Assembly (NCBI RefSeq): GCF_947241705.1
Contig: NC_079267.1
Span: 186,001 to 250,000, forward strand
Source: Saccharomyces mikatae IFO 1815
Taxonomy: Eukaryota; Ascomycota; Saccharomycetes; Saccharomycetales; Saccharomycetaceae
Reading direction: 5' to 3'
DNA length: 64,000 nt
Both the position numbers and the translations under genes were made by a program. The notes under the pieces are model-generated. The model worked only from the letters and a program-made list of their open reading frames with translations, was not told where the DNA came from and did no database searches. Numbering within the stretch: the stretch's first letter is position 1; each line of letters opens with the position of its first letter. Below, in pieces: positions 9,667 to 19,412 of the stretch.

Positions 9667-10947
9667 ATGGGCAATAAGGAGAATGAGTCCACTGAAACCG
9701 ATTCGTTAATGACTTTCGATGATTATATAAGCAAAGAGCTCTCTGAACATCTGCAGAGGCTAATCATGGATGATTTGAAAGGTGGTACTGCTTCAAATGG
9801 CATGGGACAGTTTTCAAATAACTCAAAGTTTAATTTTAGTACAAACGGAAGCTTCAAAGGTCTCGACGATGCAATTCAAACTTTACAGATGCAGAGCGTG
9901 CTGCATCCTTCGTCATTGGGATCGTTAACAGCGTCTTCCAAATTCTCGGGATGGTCATTTGCTCAAGGGTTTTTTGTAGGTCAACTGAGTATAGTACTTT
10001 TGTTCATTTTTTTCCTAAAGTTTTTCATATTCAGTGACGAACCATCTAAAAGTAAGAATCCGCCACCTGCATCATCTGGTTACAAGTCAAAATTCAGGGA
10101 ATACCCCTTTATATCTCGCGAATTTCTTACTTCTCTTGTTAGAAAGGGTGCAAAAGAACATCACGAGTTCAATGAAGAGGCAGGAAATGAACACCTTCAA
10201 GAACTGGCTCTTATTTTAGAGAAAACCTATTATAACGTTGACGTGCATCCTGCAGAGTCTTTGGACTGGTTTAATGTTTTGGTCGCTCAAATAATACAGC
10301 AATTTCGTGGGGAAGCTTGGCACAAAGACAACATTCTCCATTCCTTGAATGACTTTATTGGAAGGAAATCATCAGACCTGCCTGATTATTTAGATACCAT
10401 AAAAATAACGGAGCTCGATACAGGCGATGATTTCCCCATTTTCTCGAACTGCAGAATACAATATTCGCCAAATTCAGGTAGTAAAAAGTTAGAGGCCAAA
10501 ATCGACATAGATTTAAACGATCACTTAACATTGGGAGTAGAAACAAAGTTATTACTTAATTACCCAAAGCCTGGTATTGCCGCTCTCCCTATAAGTTTGG
10601 TGGTATCAATTGTAAGGTTTCAGGCGTGTTTGACTGTGTCTTTAACCAATGCAGAGGAGTTCGCTTCTACTACTTCGGATGGTAACAATCGGGACAATAA
10701 TGAGGGCGATTCTGGATACTTTCTGATGTTTTCATTTTCTCCTGAATATAGAATGGAATTTGAAATTAAGTCACTAATCGGCTCAAGATCAAAACTTGAA
10801 AATATTCCCAAGATTGGCAGCGTTATTGAATATCAAATAAAAAAGTGGTTTGTAGAACGATGTGTTGAACCAAGATTCCAATTCGTCAGGTTACCAAGCA
10901 TATGGCCGCGTAGCAAAAATACGAGAGAAGAGAAGCCTACAGAGTAA
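9667..10947 (+). CDS. MMM1: MMM1, ER-anchored SMP-domain subunit of ERMES
   Basis: Predicted 426 residues from the ATG at 9667, as in S. cerevisiae; upstream codons in the frame begin only with TTG. Mmm1 is the ER membrane subunit of the ER-mitochondria encounter structure (with Mdm10, Mdm12 and Mdm34), a tether and lipid-transfer machine. The short luminal N-terminus is followed by one transmembrane segment at about residues 101-122 (GFFVGQLSIV then LLFIFFLKFF). The cytosolic lipid-binding SMP domain spans about 190-410 (ESLDWFNVLVAQIIQQFR, FPIFSNCRI, LTLGVETKLLLNYPKPG). It is divergent from LMO1 over a 288-bp spacer. Confidence 0.97.
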   Translation: MGNKENESTETDSLMTFDDYISKELSEHLQRLIMDDLKGGTASNGMGQFSNNSKFNFSTNGSFKGLDDAIQTLQMQSVLHPSSLGSLTASSKFSGWSFAQGFFVGQLSIVLLFIFFLKFFIFSDEPSKSKNPPPASSGYKSKFREYPFISREFLTSLVRKGAKEHHEFNEEAGNEHLQELALILEKTYYNVDVHPAESLDWFNVLVAQIIQQFRGEAWHKDNILHSLNDFIGRKSSDLPDYLDTIKITELDTGDDFPIFSNCRIQYSPNSGSKKLEAKIDIDLNDHLTLGVETKLLLNYPKPGIAALPISLVVSIVRFQACLTVSLTNAEEFASTTSDGNNRDNNEGDSGYFLMFSFSPEYRMEFEIKSLIGSRSKLENIPKIGSVIEYQIKKWFVERCVEPRFQFVRLPSIWPRSKNTREEKPTE

Positions 10948-11024
10948 TATATACCTATGTACAAGCTTTCTTCCATCTTTTTTTTCTATCTTCACTAGTT
11001 CACATTAGGGCACCAAGCCTTTTA

Positions 11025-13631
11025 TTAAGGCAAGTAGTTATTCTCCAAGTGACTATCAGTGAATAAATTCATGGAATACATATTCAGATCGAAATTTAGG
11101 TGATAAGACTTTTCCAAAAAAGATTGCTCTTCCTCAGAAATTCCTAGTTTGTCCCTCGGCAGCCAGATTTTATCCATATCCTTATGAACTGAGAAAAGAT
11201 CATCAAAACTATAGCTCTCTTGACAGAATTGGCTCTTTGTTTCCTGTGTCAAACTCGACAAATATTCTAAAGTTGGCATGCGTTGAGGCTTCGATCTTAT
11301 TTGCCTGGAAATTTTAGAGTGCGTTATTACTGTCAAAATAAAGACAACTAGCATTATAGTTGACAATGTGTATTGATCGAAAAGTGTAAAGAGACCCATT
11401 AAACAAAACTCCATGAAATAAATACCCGCGTATAATTGCATTAGAGCCTGTATGTATAATTTACCGAACGTTTCAGAGTAATTCTCTCTGTTATATTGGT
11501 ACTCGAACAGATAGCTAAAGGAAAAGAATACCATCAAAAACGAAACGCAACTTAGTAATAATATAATAGGAGCAACAACGCTATATATGATGCCGATACA
11601 ACCCAGGACTGAAAAAATAGGGTAAATAGATCCTAGCTGGAAAAATAAAGATGTTTTTAACCTCTTAAATTGAGCATGTGGACTATTTTTTTTCCATCTA
11701 TAATAAAGCAGCTCAAGGAGGAGTTCCTTTATTCTTAATAAGTTGCCACCTGCATAAGCCATTCCTCTAATCAAAATAAAAGAACAGAAAAAGTTGGAGC
11801 ATTTGGGTAAATCATTAGCCAAAAGTGCGGGTATACTGACAGGATTGTTAAGAAGTCTTTCAATAATTATAGAAAATCCTGATGATATTGTAACCACTAG
11901 AAACAGGTGAATAAACACAAAGACAAAATACCAATGCTGTACATCAGCTTCTATCTGTGCTCCCGTTTTCAATCCCCGAAGATAACTCAACCAACGAAAA
12001 AAGTACGGTACAATTTCTATTATTATTATCAAAGTTACTATCGGAATCAAATTCTTCGCAACTTCTCTTATGAATGGGGATTGAAAATAAATGATTTTTG
12101 TAAATGGAATCAGTGAGGAAATGTTTGGTATTTGTGATATCAAACCGAGAAACGCAACAGGTAAAATCCACCCAATAATCACAAAAACTCGCAGAATATT
12201 TGCCAAAAGATATTTAGCGCTTTTGCAAAAGGGAGATGACTCGAGGATATTTCCCCAAATTATATCCTCAATGTTGGGCCCTATTATTACTTTTAAATTT
12301 TGGGTTGGTAGCCTATATGAAAGTAGCTCACCTATGATGTTTGATAATATCGTTGATTTGAAGCTAATGAATATTTTATCCGTGTAAAGATTTGTCATTG
12401 GCGATTTATCAGCAGGATGTGATGGTTTGGTTTCTGGAGCTGTTTTCAAAGAGTTTATTTGAAATTTGATTAGCTTTTCCTTCCGTATTCTTTTATCAAG
12501 GATCCTATATTTTCTTTCCAATATAGTTTCTGTGTTCAGGCTCGGTTTAGGGTAATATAATGGCAATGTGTTTGATTTTTCCCAATGTAGACCAATTTTC
12601 GAATAATAATATGGAATACGAGATTGAAATAAAAACAACAGCCTTTTATATTGAAATAATAGATGGTTTTTCAGTTTCGAAAGGAAAAATTTCTTATGAT
12701 TTGCTATCAAGTGTTTGTGTATTGAAACTCTTTTAAAGTATTTTTCTAATACGATCTCGAAAATAATCTGTTCTTTTGACTTTTGTAATTTATTTAGTTT
12801 TAGTTCTAAATTGTGAACTTTTCTCAAGTTTTTTGGAATAAAGTATACCATATCTAAACAATCAGGATGTAACCCTTTAAAGAATCCCTCTAGGAAGATA
12901 TTTTGGGCAATCGATTTATTTGATAGTCCTTCCAAATATAAGATATTCTGATATTTACTTTTCGTTAAAACAGAGTACCCCAATTGATTGACAAATCTTA
13001 GCTCCGAAGAAAGAATAACGTGAAACCAGAGTACAACAAAGATACTCAAAAACAGATGGCAAACTAGCCTATTCGAAGAATTTTGTGATAAATTTGACAT
13101 GGTCCACTTGTCGAGTTTACTTGTTGTCCTAAAAGTTTTCCCATAACCTTCATCTTCACTATCTTTCAGAATGTTTTTGGAAAAATAATGAATTGGAACC
13201 AATATTGGAATGTTGATAATAGATAAGACTGCAAAAAAGAATATTAGGAGCTTGAGAAATCGCAGAAATAAATAGTTATCCAACCCATATCTTTCATTTT
13301 GGCCGAAGTTTTCGATTGGATTTAACACTTTTCTTGGAAGTTGTTTAAGAAATGTAAATAGTGACCAATGCTTTTTTCCTTGTTTTCTGGCAAAGCAAAC
13401 TTTGAAGCCTGGAAAAATCTTCAGGACAACGTTGGCTTGGTATATAGTCTTGAATCTTGATCTTAAAACAATAAAGAGTGATAACTGAAACAAAAAGTAC
13501 AAAAAAGAAAACAGTATACCAGATATAAACCCTTTCAATGAGATTCCAGCATGCCTTTGCGCAGATCCGAACCTCTCCTTATCTTGAAATTTATTCAATA
13601 AATTAAAGGTCAATTCTTTAGTCGCATTCAT
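11025..13631 (-). CDS. SPO75: SPO75, meiosis-specific TMEM63/CSC1-like membrane protein
   Basis: Predicted 868 residues, the length I remember for YLL005C/Spo75, which is needed for spore formation. Many hydrophobic segments are visible: three near the N-terminus (GFISGILFSFLYFLFQLSLF, LLIFFFAVLSIINIPILV, LFLSIFVVLWFHVILSS) and about eight after residue 480. A cytosolic loop of some 270 residues separates them. This layout is that of the CSC1/OSCA/TMEM63 calcium-permeable channel family; channel activity of Spo75 itself is an inference. An Ndt80-type element lies about 100 bp upstream. It converges with MMM1 across 77 bp. Confidence 0.93.
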   Translation of the reverse strand: MNATKELTFNLLNKFQDKERFGSAQRHAGISLKGFISGILFSFLYFLFQLSLFIVLRSRFKTIYQANVVLKIFPGFKVCFARKQGKKHWSLFTFLKQLPRKVLNPIENFGQNERYGLDNYLFLRFLKLLIFFFAVLSIINIPILVPIHYFSKNILKDSEDEGYGKTFRTTSKLDKWTMSNLSQNSSNRLVCHLFLSIFVVLWFHVILSSELRFVNQLGYSVLTKSKYQNILYLEGLSNKSIAQNIFLEGFFKGLHPDCLDMVYFIPKNLRKVHNLELKLNKLQKSKEQIIFEIVLEKYFKRVSIHKHLIANHKKFFLSKLKNHLLFQYKRLLFLFQSRIPYYYSKIGLHWEKSNTLPLYYPKPSLNTETILERKYRILDKRIRKEKLIKFQINSLKTAPETKPSHPADKSPMTNLYTDKIFISFKSTILSNIIGELLSYRLPTQNLKVIIGPNIEDIIWGNILESSPFCKSAKYLLANILRVFVIIGWILPVAFLGLISQIPNISSLIPFTKIIYFQSPFIREVAKNLIPIVTLIIIIEIVPYFFRWLSYLRGLKTGAQIEADVQHWYFVFVFIHLFLVVTISSGFSIIIERLLNNPVSIPALLANDLPKCSNFFCSFILIRGMAYAGGNLLRIKELLLELLYYRWKKNSPHAQFKRLKTSLFFQLGSIYPIFSVLGCIGIIYSVVAPIILLLSCVSFLMVFFSFSYLFEYQYNRENYSETFGKLYIQALMQLYAGIYFMEFCLMGLFTLFDQYTLSTIMLVVFILTVITHSKISRQIRSKPQRMPTLEYLSSLTQETKSQFCQESYSFDDLFSVHKDMDKIWLPRDKLGISEEEQSFLEKSYHLNFDLNMYSMNLFTDSHLENNYLP

Positions 13632-14169
13632 TTTTTGGGTTCTTCTTTCTATGTTCGAAAACTTCCTAAAATTGTGTCTAAACTGAATGTTTTACCCAAT
13701 CACTGATTAAACTGTAACAGCATACAGTTTGTGTCATTTTTTGAATTTTTTTGTAAGGCTAGGCTACGTTTTTAGTAGAAAAAAACCAAAAAAAAAACCA
13801 AAAAAACCAGAAAAGAAAAGCAATTGTGAGAAGTAAGAATTTATTCCTAGATATTCAGAAAAATAATAGACTGACTACATTACAAAACAAGGTTCACAAC
13901 ATCATAAAAAGAGCCTTCTATCATCGCTCGGCATTTTCTATCCATGGCTAATAAGAAGTGAGAGAAAGGATGTATGAAATGATAATGGAACTCTGTATTC
14001 AATAAATAAACCAAAATCTTTTTTATAGAGTCCATTATACAATTCTTTTTAGTGTCTTTTTCATATTTACTGACGTATTTTTACGCACCGCAATCGAAGA
14101 AAAAAAAGTGACGAAACTAGCATTATTTACATTTAGAATCATGTACCAGGAAAGAAAAAACAACTCATA
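13632..14169. other. Divergent promoter region SPO75/ORC3
   Basis: It contains the candidate middle-sporulation element for SPO75 and an A-rich tract with CC interruptions around 13780-13820. The frame at 14035-14235 runs antisense to the ORC3 start and looks accidental. Confidence 0.55.
13728..13735 (-). promoter_or_regulatory. Candidate middle sporulation element (Ndt80 site) for SPO75
   Basis: On the minus strand the bases read GACACAAA, the core of the Ndt80 consensus (GNCRCAAAW) except for the last, less constrained base. It lies about 100 bp upstream of the SPO75 ATG. SPO75 is known as a sporulation gene, which fits induction by Ndt80. Confidence 0.55.
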
Positions 14170-16023
14170 ATGAGTGACCCTAATCAATCCAAAGAGATGA
14201 ATGTCACTGAATTTGCTGATGCTCAAAGGAGTCACTACACAGTATATCCCAGTTTACCCAGAAGGAACAAAAGTGACAAACAAATTCCTTTTGTTAAACT
14301 TCTATCGGGCAAAGAATCAGAAATCAATGTTGAAAAAAGATGGGAGCTGTATCACCAATTACATTCACATTTCCATGACCAGGTAGATCATATTATTGAT
14401 GATATTGAAACAGATTTGAAAACTGAGATCTCGGACCTTTTATATAGTGAAAAAACTCAGAAAAGACGATGCTTTAATACTATCTTTCTATTAGGTTCAG
14501 ATAGTACGACACAGATTGAACTACCTAAAGACAAATCTTCTCACTATAACGCTCTAATTGAATTAACTCCAAAAGAATCTCCAAATGTGAGAATGATGCT
14601 TCGTAGGTCTATGTATAAGCTTTACAGCGCAGCCGATGCTGAGCAACATCCAACTATCAAGTATGAAGACACTAATGATGAAGATGGTGATTTTATCGAA
14701 CAGAATAATGACGTATCGTACGATCTGTCTCTTGTGGAAAACTTCAAGAGACTTTTTGGGAAGGATCTAACGATGGTGTTTAATTTTAAGGATGTGGACT
14801 CTATTAATTTCAACACTTTGGATAACTTCATAATTTTATTGAAAAGCGCCTTCAAATACGATCACGTTAAGATAAGTTTAATCTTCAATATCAATACAAA
14901 TTTATCAAATATTGAGAAAAATTTAAGGCAATCAACAATACGACTTTTGAAGAGGAATTATCATAAGCTAGATGTGTCGAGTAATAAGGGATTTAAATAC
15001 GGAAACCAGATCTTTCAAAGCTTCTTGGATACTGTTGATGGCAAATTAAATCTTTCTGATCGCTTTGTGGAGTTCATTCTCAACAAGATGGCAAACAATA
15101 CTAATCACAACTTACAACTGTTAACGAAAATGCTAGATTATTCACTAATGTCGTACTTTTTTCAGAATGCATTTTCAGTATTCATTGACCCTGTAAATGT
15201 TGATTTTTTAAACGATGATTACTTGAGAATACTAAGCAAATGCCCCACGTTCATGTTTTTTGTCGAAGGTCTTATAAAGCAGCATGCCCCTGCCGAAGAG
15301 ATTCTTTCTTTATTGACTAATAAAAACAGAGGCCTAGAAGAATTTTTTGTCGAGTTCCTGGTAAGAGAAAACCCGATTAACGGGCATGCAAAGTTTGTCG
15401 CTCAAGTACTTGAGGATGAGTTGCATATAATCAACTATAATTTAATAGAACTATATCATAATCTGCTTATTGGAAAATTAGATATCTATCTGGATCGCTG
15501 GCCGGCATGCAAAGAGCATAAGGATCGACTCCATTTTGAACCAATTGATACAATCTTTCAAGAGTTGTTTACTTTGGACAACAAGAGTGGATTACTAACG
15601 CAGTCCATTTTTCCTTCTTACAAATCAAATCTGGAGGATAACCTACTAAGCTGGGAGCAAGTGCTACCTTCTCTGAATAAAGAGGTCAACGGTACTGCCT
15701 CTGAAGATTTGGATAATATAATGGCACCAGTAGTGGGACAACTATTCAAGCTTTATCGTGAGGCGAATATGACTATTAATATTTATGATTTCTACACCGC
15801 ATTCAGAGAGACTTTACCAGAGAAAGAAATATTAAATTTCATAAAACAAGATCCCTCCAACTCCAAGCTCTTAGATCTAGCAGAGGCTCCGGATGCATTT
15901 GAAAAAGTAACATTAATTTTATTTATGCAAGCAATTTTCGCCTTCGAAAACATGGGTCTCATTAAGTTTCAAAGTACCAAAAATTACGATTTGGTAGAAA
16001 AGTGTGTCTGGAGAGGAATTTGA
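14170..16023 (+). CDS. ORC3: ORC3, origin recognition complex subunit 3
   Basis: Predicted 617 residues (S. cerevisiae 616). Orc3 is one of six essential subunits of the complex that marks replication origins and loads Mcm2-7 with Cdc6 and Cdt1. It has a degenerate AAA+-like fold without intact Walker motifs, as expected for this subunit; an insertion typical of Orc3 precedes the C-terminal winged-helix region. Conserved stretches such as ELTPKESPNVRMMLRRSMYKL, VFNFKDVDSINFNTL and the C-terminus DLVEKCVWRGI match the family closely. The start MSDPNQSKEMNV agrees with the orthologue. Confidence 0.97.
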   Translation: MSDPNQSKEMNVTEFADAQRSHYTVYPSLPRRNKSDKQIPFVKLLSGKESEINVEKRWELYHQLHSHFHDQVDHIIDDIETDLKTEISDLLYSEKTQKRRCFNTIFLLGSDSTTQIELPKDKSSHYNALIELTPKESPNVRMMLRRSMYKLYSAADAEQHPTIKYEDTNDEDGDFIEQNNDVSYDLSLVENFKRLFGKDLTMVFNFKDVDSINFNTLDNFIILLKSAFKYDHVKISLIFNINTNLSNIEKNLRQSTIRLLKRNYHKLDVSSNKGFKYGNQIFQSFLDTVDGKLNLSDRFVEFILNKMANNTNHNLQLLTKMLDYSLMSYFFQNAFSVFIDPVNVDFLNDDYLRILSKCPTFMFFVEGLIKQHAPAEEILSLLTNKNRGLEEFFVEFLVRENPINGHAKFVAQVLEDELHIINYNLIELYHNLLIGKLDIYLDRWPACKEHKDRLHFEPIDTIFQELFTLDNKSGLLTQSIFPSYKSNLEDNLLSWEQVLPSLNKEVNGTASEDLDNIMAPVVGQLFKLYREANMTINIYDFYTAFRETLPEKEILNFIKQDPSNSKLLDLAEAPDAFEKVTLILFMQAIFAFENMGLIKFQSTKNYDLVEKCVWRGI

Positions 16024-16300
16024 ATAGAAGATGTAATGACAAGTAAGTAAGTAAGTATATTTATTAGGCTTTATTTCTGTAAGAGACAGGACATATGTAT
16101 TTCCTTTCTGCTGTGTTGTACTGTGCCAACAGTTCTTATTATTACTACTATTACCGAAAGGGTAACTTTAATATATTTCCCGGATGAACGACCAATGGTG
16201 TTTAATGTACTATGAAGGTTGAATATAAGGCATATAAAATGCAGTAATAAAAATAAAGCCGACCTGATTATCGTCATCTGCTGCCTATATCCATTAGGTT

Positions 16301-19141
16301 ATGGGCAAATTCGGTACATCAAATAAGTCGACGGAGAACCTTCTGCGTGATAAATTCGTACCGGAAACTACGCCGACTAATATTCCCACTGATATCCTCA
16401 TCAAGCAGGGACTGATAACGGATTCCACCGAATCACTAATCCATGGGGGCGCAGAAAGATACATTGTGAACGCCCTAAAGCCTATAGAAGCAAACAAGAC
16501 AGAAGACGTCTGTGAAGATCCGCCGTTCCACCTCCCTTCCCCACCGTTGGATCTGGCAAATCTAGAGTACGAAAAAGTCACCGATCTTTCGAAAAATGAC
16601 TTTCGATATGATTTGAATAACACATCCCTTGAAATAATTGAAGATTTATACCACCAGATTGAGGCCTTTTTGGTTCATTTTAAACTATCGAGAAGTTTTT
16701 TACTAATCTTTAAAAATTACGTCAGCATTCTTATCCAAGAAGGCTTCAACCCATTACATGATGAGTATTTTAGGATACTAGAAGATGAATTAAAAGGGAT
16801 TTTCACGTTCAATTCTGTTATAGAAGAGATCTTAGAAATATTCTTGATACATCCTCGCAACAAATTCATTGCACTATCCCTTGCAGAATATACGTATGCC
16901 AGGAACAAAATCAGAAGACATTTTAGTCATTGGAAAACTGCCTGTGAGTTAAATGAGGAGGCAAATAAGTTTGCAGAGCAAGCAGTAATGAAAATAAAGG
17001 AAACTTTTTTTTATATTTGGTGTGACCGAAGATCAAAGTACTCACAAATGGCCAATAATGAAGCTGAAAGCTTTAGGAATACATGGCTATTATTTCGATC
17101 GTTTCAGCAATGGATAGCGTTAACTCAAACTCTAAAGGAGCAAGCAAGATTAGCTGATCAAGCTTTTTTGAATAAAATGTTTAGAAGGATTATCAAGGCA
17201 CAAGAGAATTGGAAGCATTTAGAAACGATCAGCATTGAAAGTATAAAGCTTATTTCTTTACGATCAGTACTTCATCTATGGAAATTAAAGCATAGAGAAA
17301 TGAATTATGTTGGGTTAAAAAGAAGAGTTTTTGAAGGTATGAAACAGAAATTTATAGATTATGAATACAAGAAGAGTATTTCGAAAGAGGTGAGATCATT
17401 ATCTCTACTAAGAACATGCTTTTGTAGGTGGAAGAAGAAAAACACTGAGCGTGAAGATAAACTTGCAGCACTTAATGTGCTGGAGAATAAATTTATCAAA
17501 AGAAAGTTTCTACGTAAATTAAACTCGTTATTTCAGTATACTCAACAAGAAGCTGTTGTCAAGAGTAAGCTAGACCAGACACTTTTGAGATGTGTTTTTG
17601 AAAAGATGTGGCTGAAACGATTCGAAGACCATTTGCATTTATATTCTATTATCAGTCTGAAAGAGACCAACCTTGTAAAGGATATTTTTCACTCTTGGAA
17701 GAAACTTCTATATACTGACCTCAAAGCCAGTGATTATTCGAGGACAAGTTTACTTAAGAACACACTTAGAAGTTGGAAGCTCAAAGTGAAGCTAAAGACT
17801 TCAGAACAGAAACGCAAGATGAGAATTAAAACAAGGGCGTACAGTACCTGGAGAAAAAGAATACAGTATGGGAGAATATCGAGTGAACATATTAGAATTG
17901 CCTTTTATGCAAAATATCTCGATCTGTGGAAAAGAAAGATGTTACAATTGGAGTCTAAAGATGACAAAGCATCTAATTTTTACGAGGAAGGCCTTAAACA
18001 TGAATGTCTAGCCATATGGAAAGAGCGTTTGATTAAGACTAAAGAATTGGAGGACAGATACAATTTCTTAAGTAAAACACATGCAATTTTGATTTTAAAA
18101 CGAACACTAATGCATATTGATAATATCCATTTGCTATATAATGAACTAGCACCTTCTATGGAGACAATAAAACTCTCCAGGACCTTCTCAAAATGGCAGA
18201 AGGCTACTAGTTTTAGGGTCAAAAATAAACTAAATGATATTTTACACACTTATGAATTGGATAAAAAAGTTAAGCTTCAAAAAAAAATATTTAATGCATG
18301 GCAGAACAGATATCACTTTTACTCAGAAGTATGCAATACACAAGCAATTTCGATAAAAAATATTCAGCTTGAAAAAATGGTGCTGAGAAATTGCAGAGAT
18401 AAGTTATTAGAAGTAATAAAATTAAAAGCACTAGCAGATGAAGTTCGCGAAGAGTTTATGTTAATCAAGACATTCTATATCTGGAAAACTCATCTAGATG
18501 AACTATCCGACATGAATACATTATTGGAACAGTTGGAAGCCAATAAACAATTCATAATTACATCTAAATTCTTAAAAATGTGGAGTCTTCGATTTCTGAA
18601 AATTAAACGTAATGATGAGACAGTCCAAGTGTTCCGTCATCGCTGGGATAGGGCTACCGTGAGAGGACTGTTACTACTGTGGAAAAATCGTTCAGATAGT
18701 TCACCAAAGAGGATGAAGGACTCCGATCTCAAACATGAACTGAAAACTCCCATAAGATCAGGCTCGCTAAATACCTCAACCATACCAGGCTCAGAAAGAA
18801 TAAAGCAGCATAGAATGGAAGCCATGAAATCGCATTATAGCAGAGCAAGAAGAGCTATACCAAGTCCGGTAAAATCTTCTAGTGTTCTCGATTCTACTGC
18901 TAAAAAGCAGATCAAACTTGAAAGTACAACGGAATTAAACGGATCTCCAACACGAGCAAGACCTATAAGATACTCTCCTAGGCGTCCTAATAGAAACCCA
19001 CCATCTAAAGTTGATCATATTGACTTTGGAAGCATACCCGCAGTACCTTTCAGTCTGAGCGCTGATTCTCCTAGGGTCGATCAAGACATAGATTATTTAA
19101 GGGAGCATGACAAATCTCCATTAAGTCGAAAACGTCAATAG
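16301..19141 (+). CDS. SFI1: SFI1, centrin-binding repeat protein of the spindle pole body half-bridge
   Basis: Predicted 946 residues, identical in length to S. cerevisiae Sfi1. Sfi1 forms a long filament of helical repeats that bind centrin Cdc31 and drives spindle pole body duplication. From about residue 200 to 800 there is a regular spacing of Phe/Leu-xx-Trp-Lys/Arg units (HFSHWKT, AFLNKMFRRI, VLHLWKLKH, CFCRWKKK, IFHSWKK, TLRSWKL, AYSTWRKR, YLDLWKRK, CLAIWKER, TFSKWQK, IFNAWQNR, TFYIWKTH, LLLLWKNR). The C-terminus is rich in Ser/Thr-Pro sites (SPVKSS, GSPTRARP, RYSPRRP, DSPRV), consistent with Cdk1 control that blocks re-duplication. Confidence 0.96.
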   Translation: MGKFGTSNKSTENLLRDKFVPETTPTNIPTDILIKQGLITDSTESLIHGGAERYIVNALKPIEANKTEDVCEDPPFHLPSPPLDLANLEYEKVTDLSKNDFRYDLNNTSLEIIEDLYHQIEAFLVHFKLSRSFLLIFKNYVSILIQEGFNPLHDEYFRILEDELKGIFTFNSVIEEILEIFLIHPRNKFIALSLAEYTYARNKIRRHFSHWKTACELNEEANKFAEQAVMKIKETFFYIWCDRRSKYSQMANNEAESFRNTWLLFRSFQQWIALTQTLKEQARLADQAFLNKMFRRIIKAQENWKHLETISIESIKLISLRSVLHLWKLKHREMNYVGLKRRVFEGMKQKFIDYEYKKSISKEVRSLSLLRTCFCRWKKKNTEREDKLAALNVLENKFIKRKFLRKLNSLFQYTQQEAVVKSKLDQTLLRCVFEKMWLKRFEDHLHLYSIISLKETNLVKDIFHSWKKLLYTDLKASDYSRTSLLKNTLRSWKLKVKLKTSEQKRKMRIKTRAYSTWRKRIQYGRISSEHIRIAFYAKYLDLWKRKMLQLESKDDKASNFYEEGLKHECLAIWKERLIKTKELEDRYNFLSKTHAILILKRTLMHIDNIHLLYNELAPSMETIKLSRTFSKWQKATSFRVKNKLNDILHTYELDKKVKLQKKIFNAWQNRYHFYSEVCNTQAISIKNIQLEKMVLRNCRDKLLEVIKLKALADEVREEFMLIKTFYIWKTHLDELSDMNTLLEQLEANKQFIITSKFLKMWSLRFLKIKRNDETVQVFRHRWDRATVRGLLLLWKNRSDSSPKRMKDSDLKHELKTPIRSGSLNTSTIPGSERIKQHRMEAMKSHYSRARRAIPSPVKSSSVLDSTAKKQIKLESTTELNGSPTRARPIRYSPRRPNRNPPSKVDHIDFGSIPAVPFSLSADSPRVDQDIDYLREHDKSPLSRKRQ

Positions 19142-19412
19142 TTTTAATAAAAGTATACGTATATGTGTGTGTATGTGTTTAGGCGTGCTCATGCATACAT
19201 AACGTCCTTACTCAAGTTTTCAGTAAAGGAAAAGTACAGACATTTTTCGTCAGATCTGTGAGAATATCAAACTTTTCATGCTATATCGCGTTGTAAGTCA
19301 TAATGAAAAATGAGGGCGTTAGCGTATCACTTAACGAGGAAAAGAGATGTGTGTGTATGAATGGGGTCGTTCACAGAAGTTAAAAACTTGATTCGATCAC
19401 CCTTCAAAAGAC

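Noticed and set aside
13781-13820. A-rich tract with CC interruptions upstream of ORC3, considered as a repeat array
   Set aside because: Irregular units of different length; an ordinary poly(dA) promoter tract.
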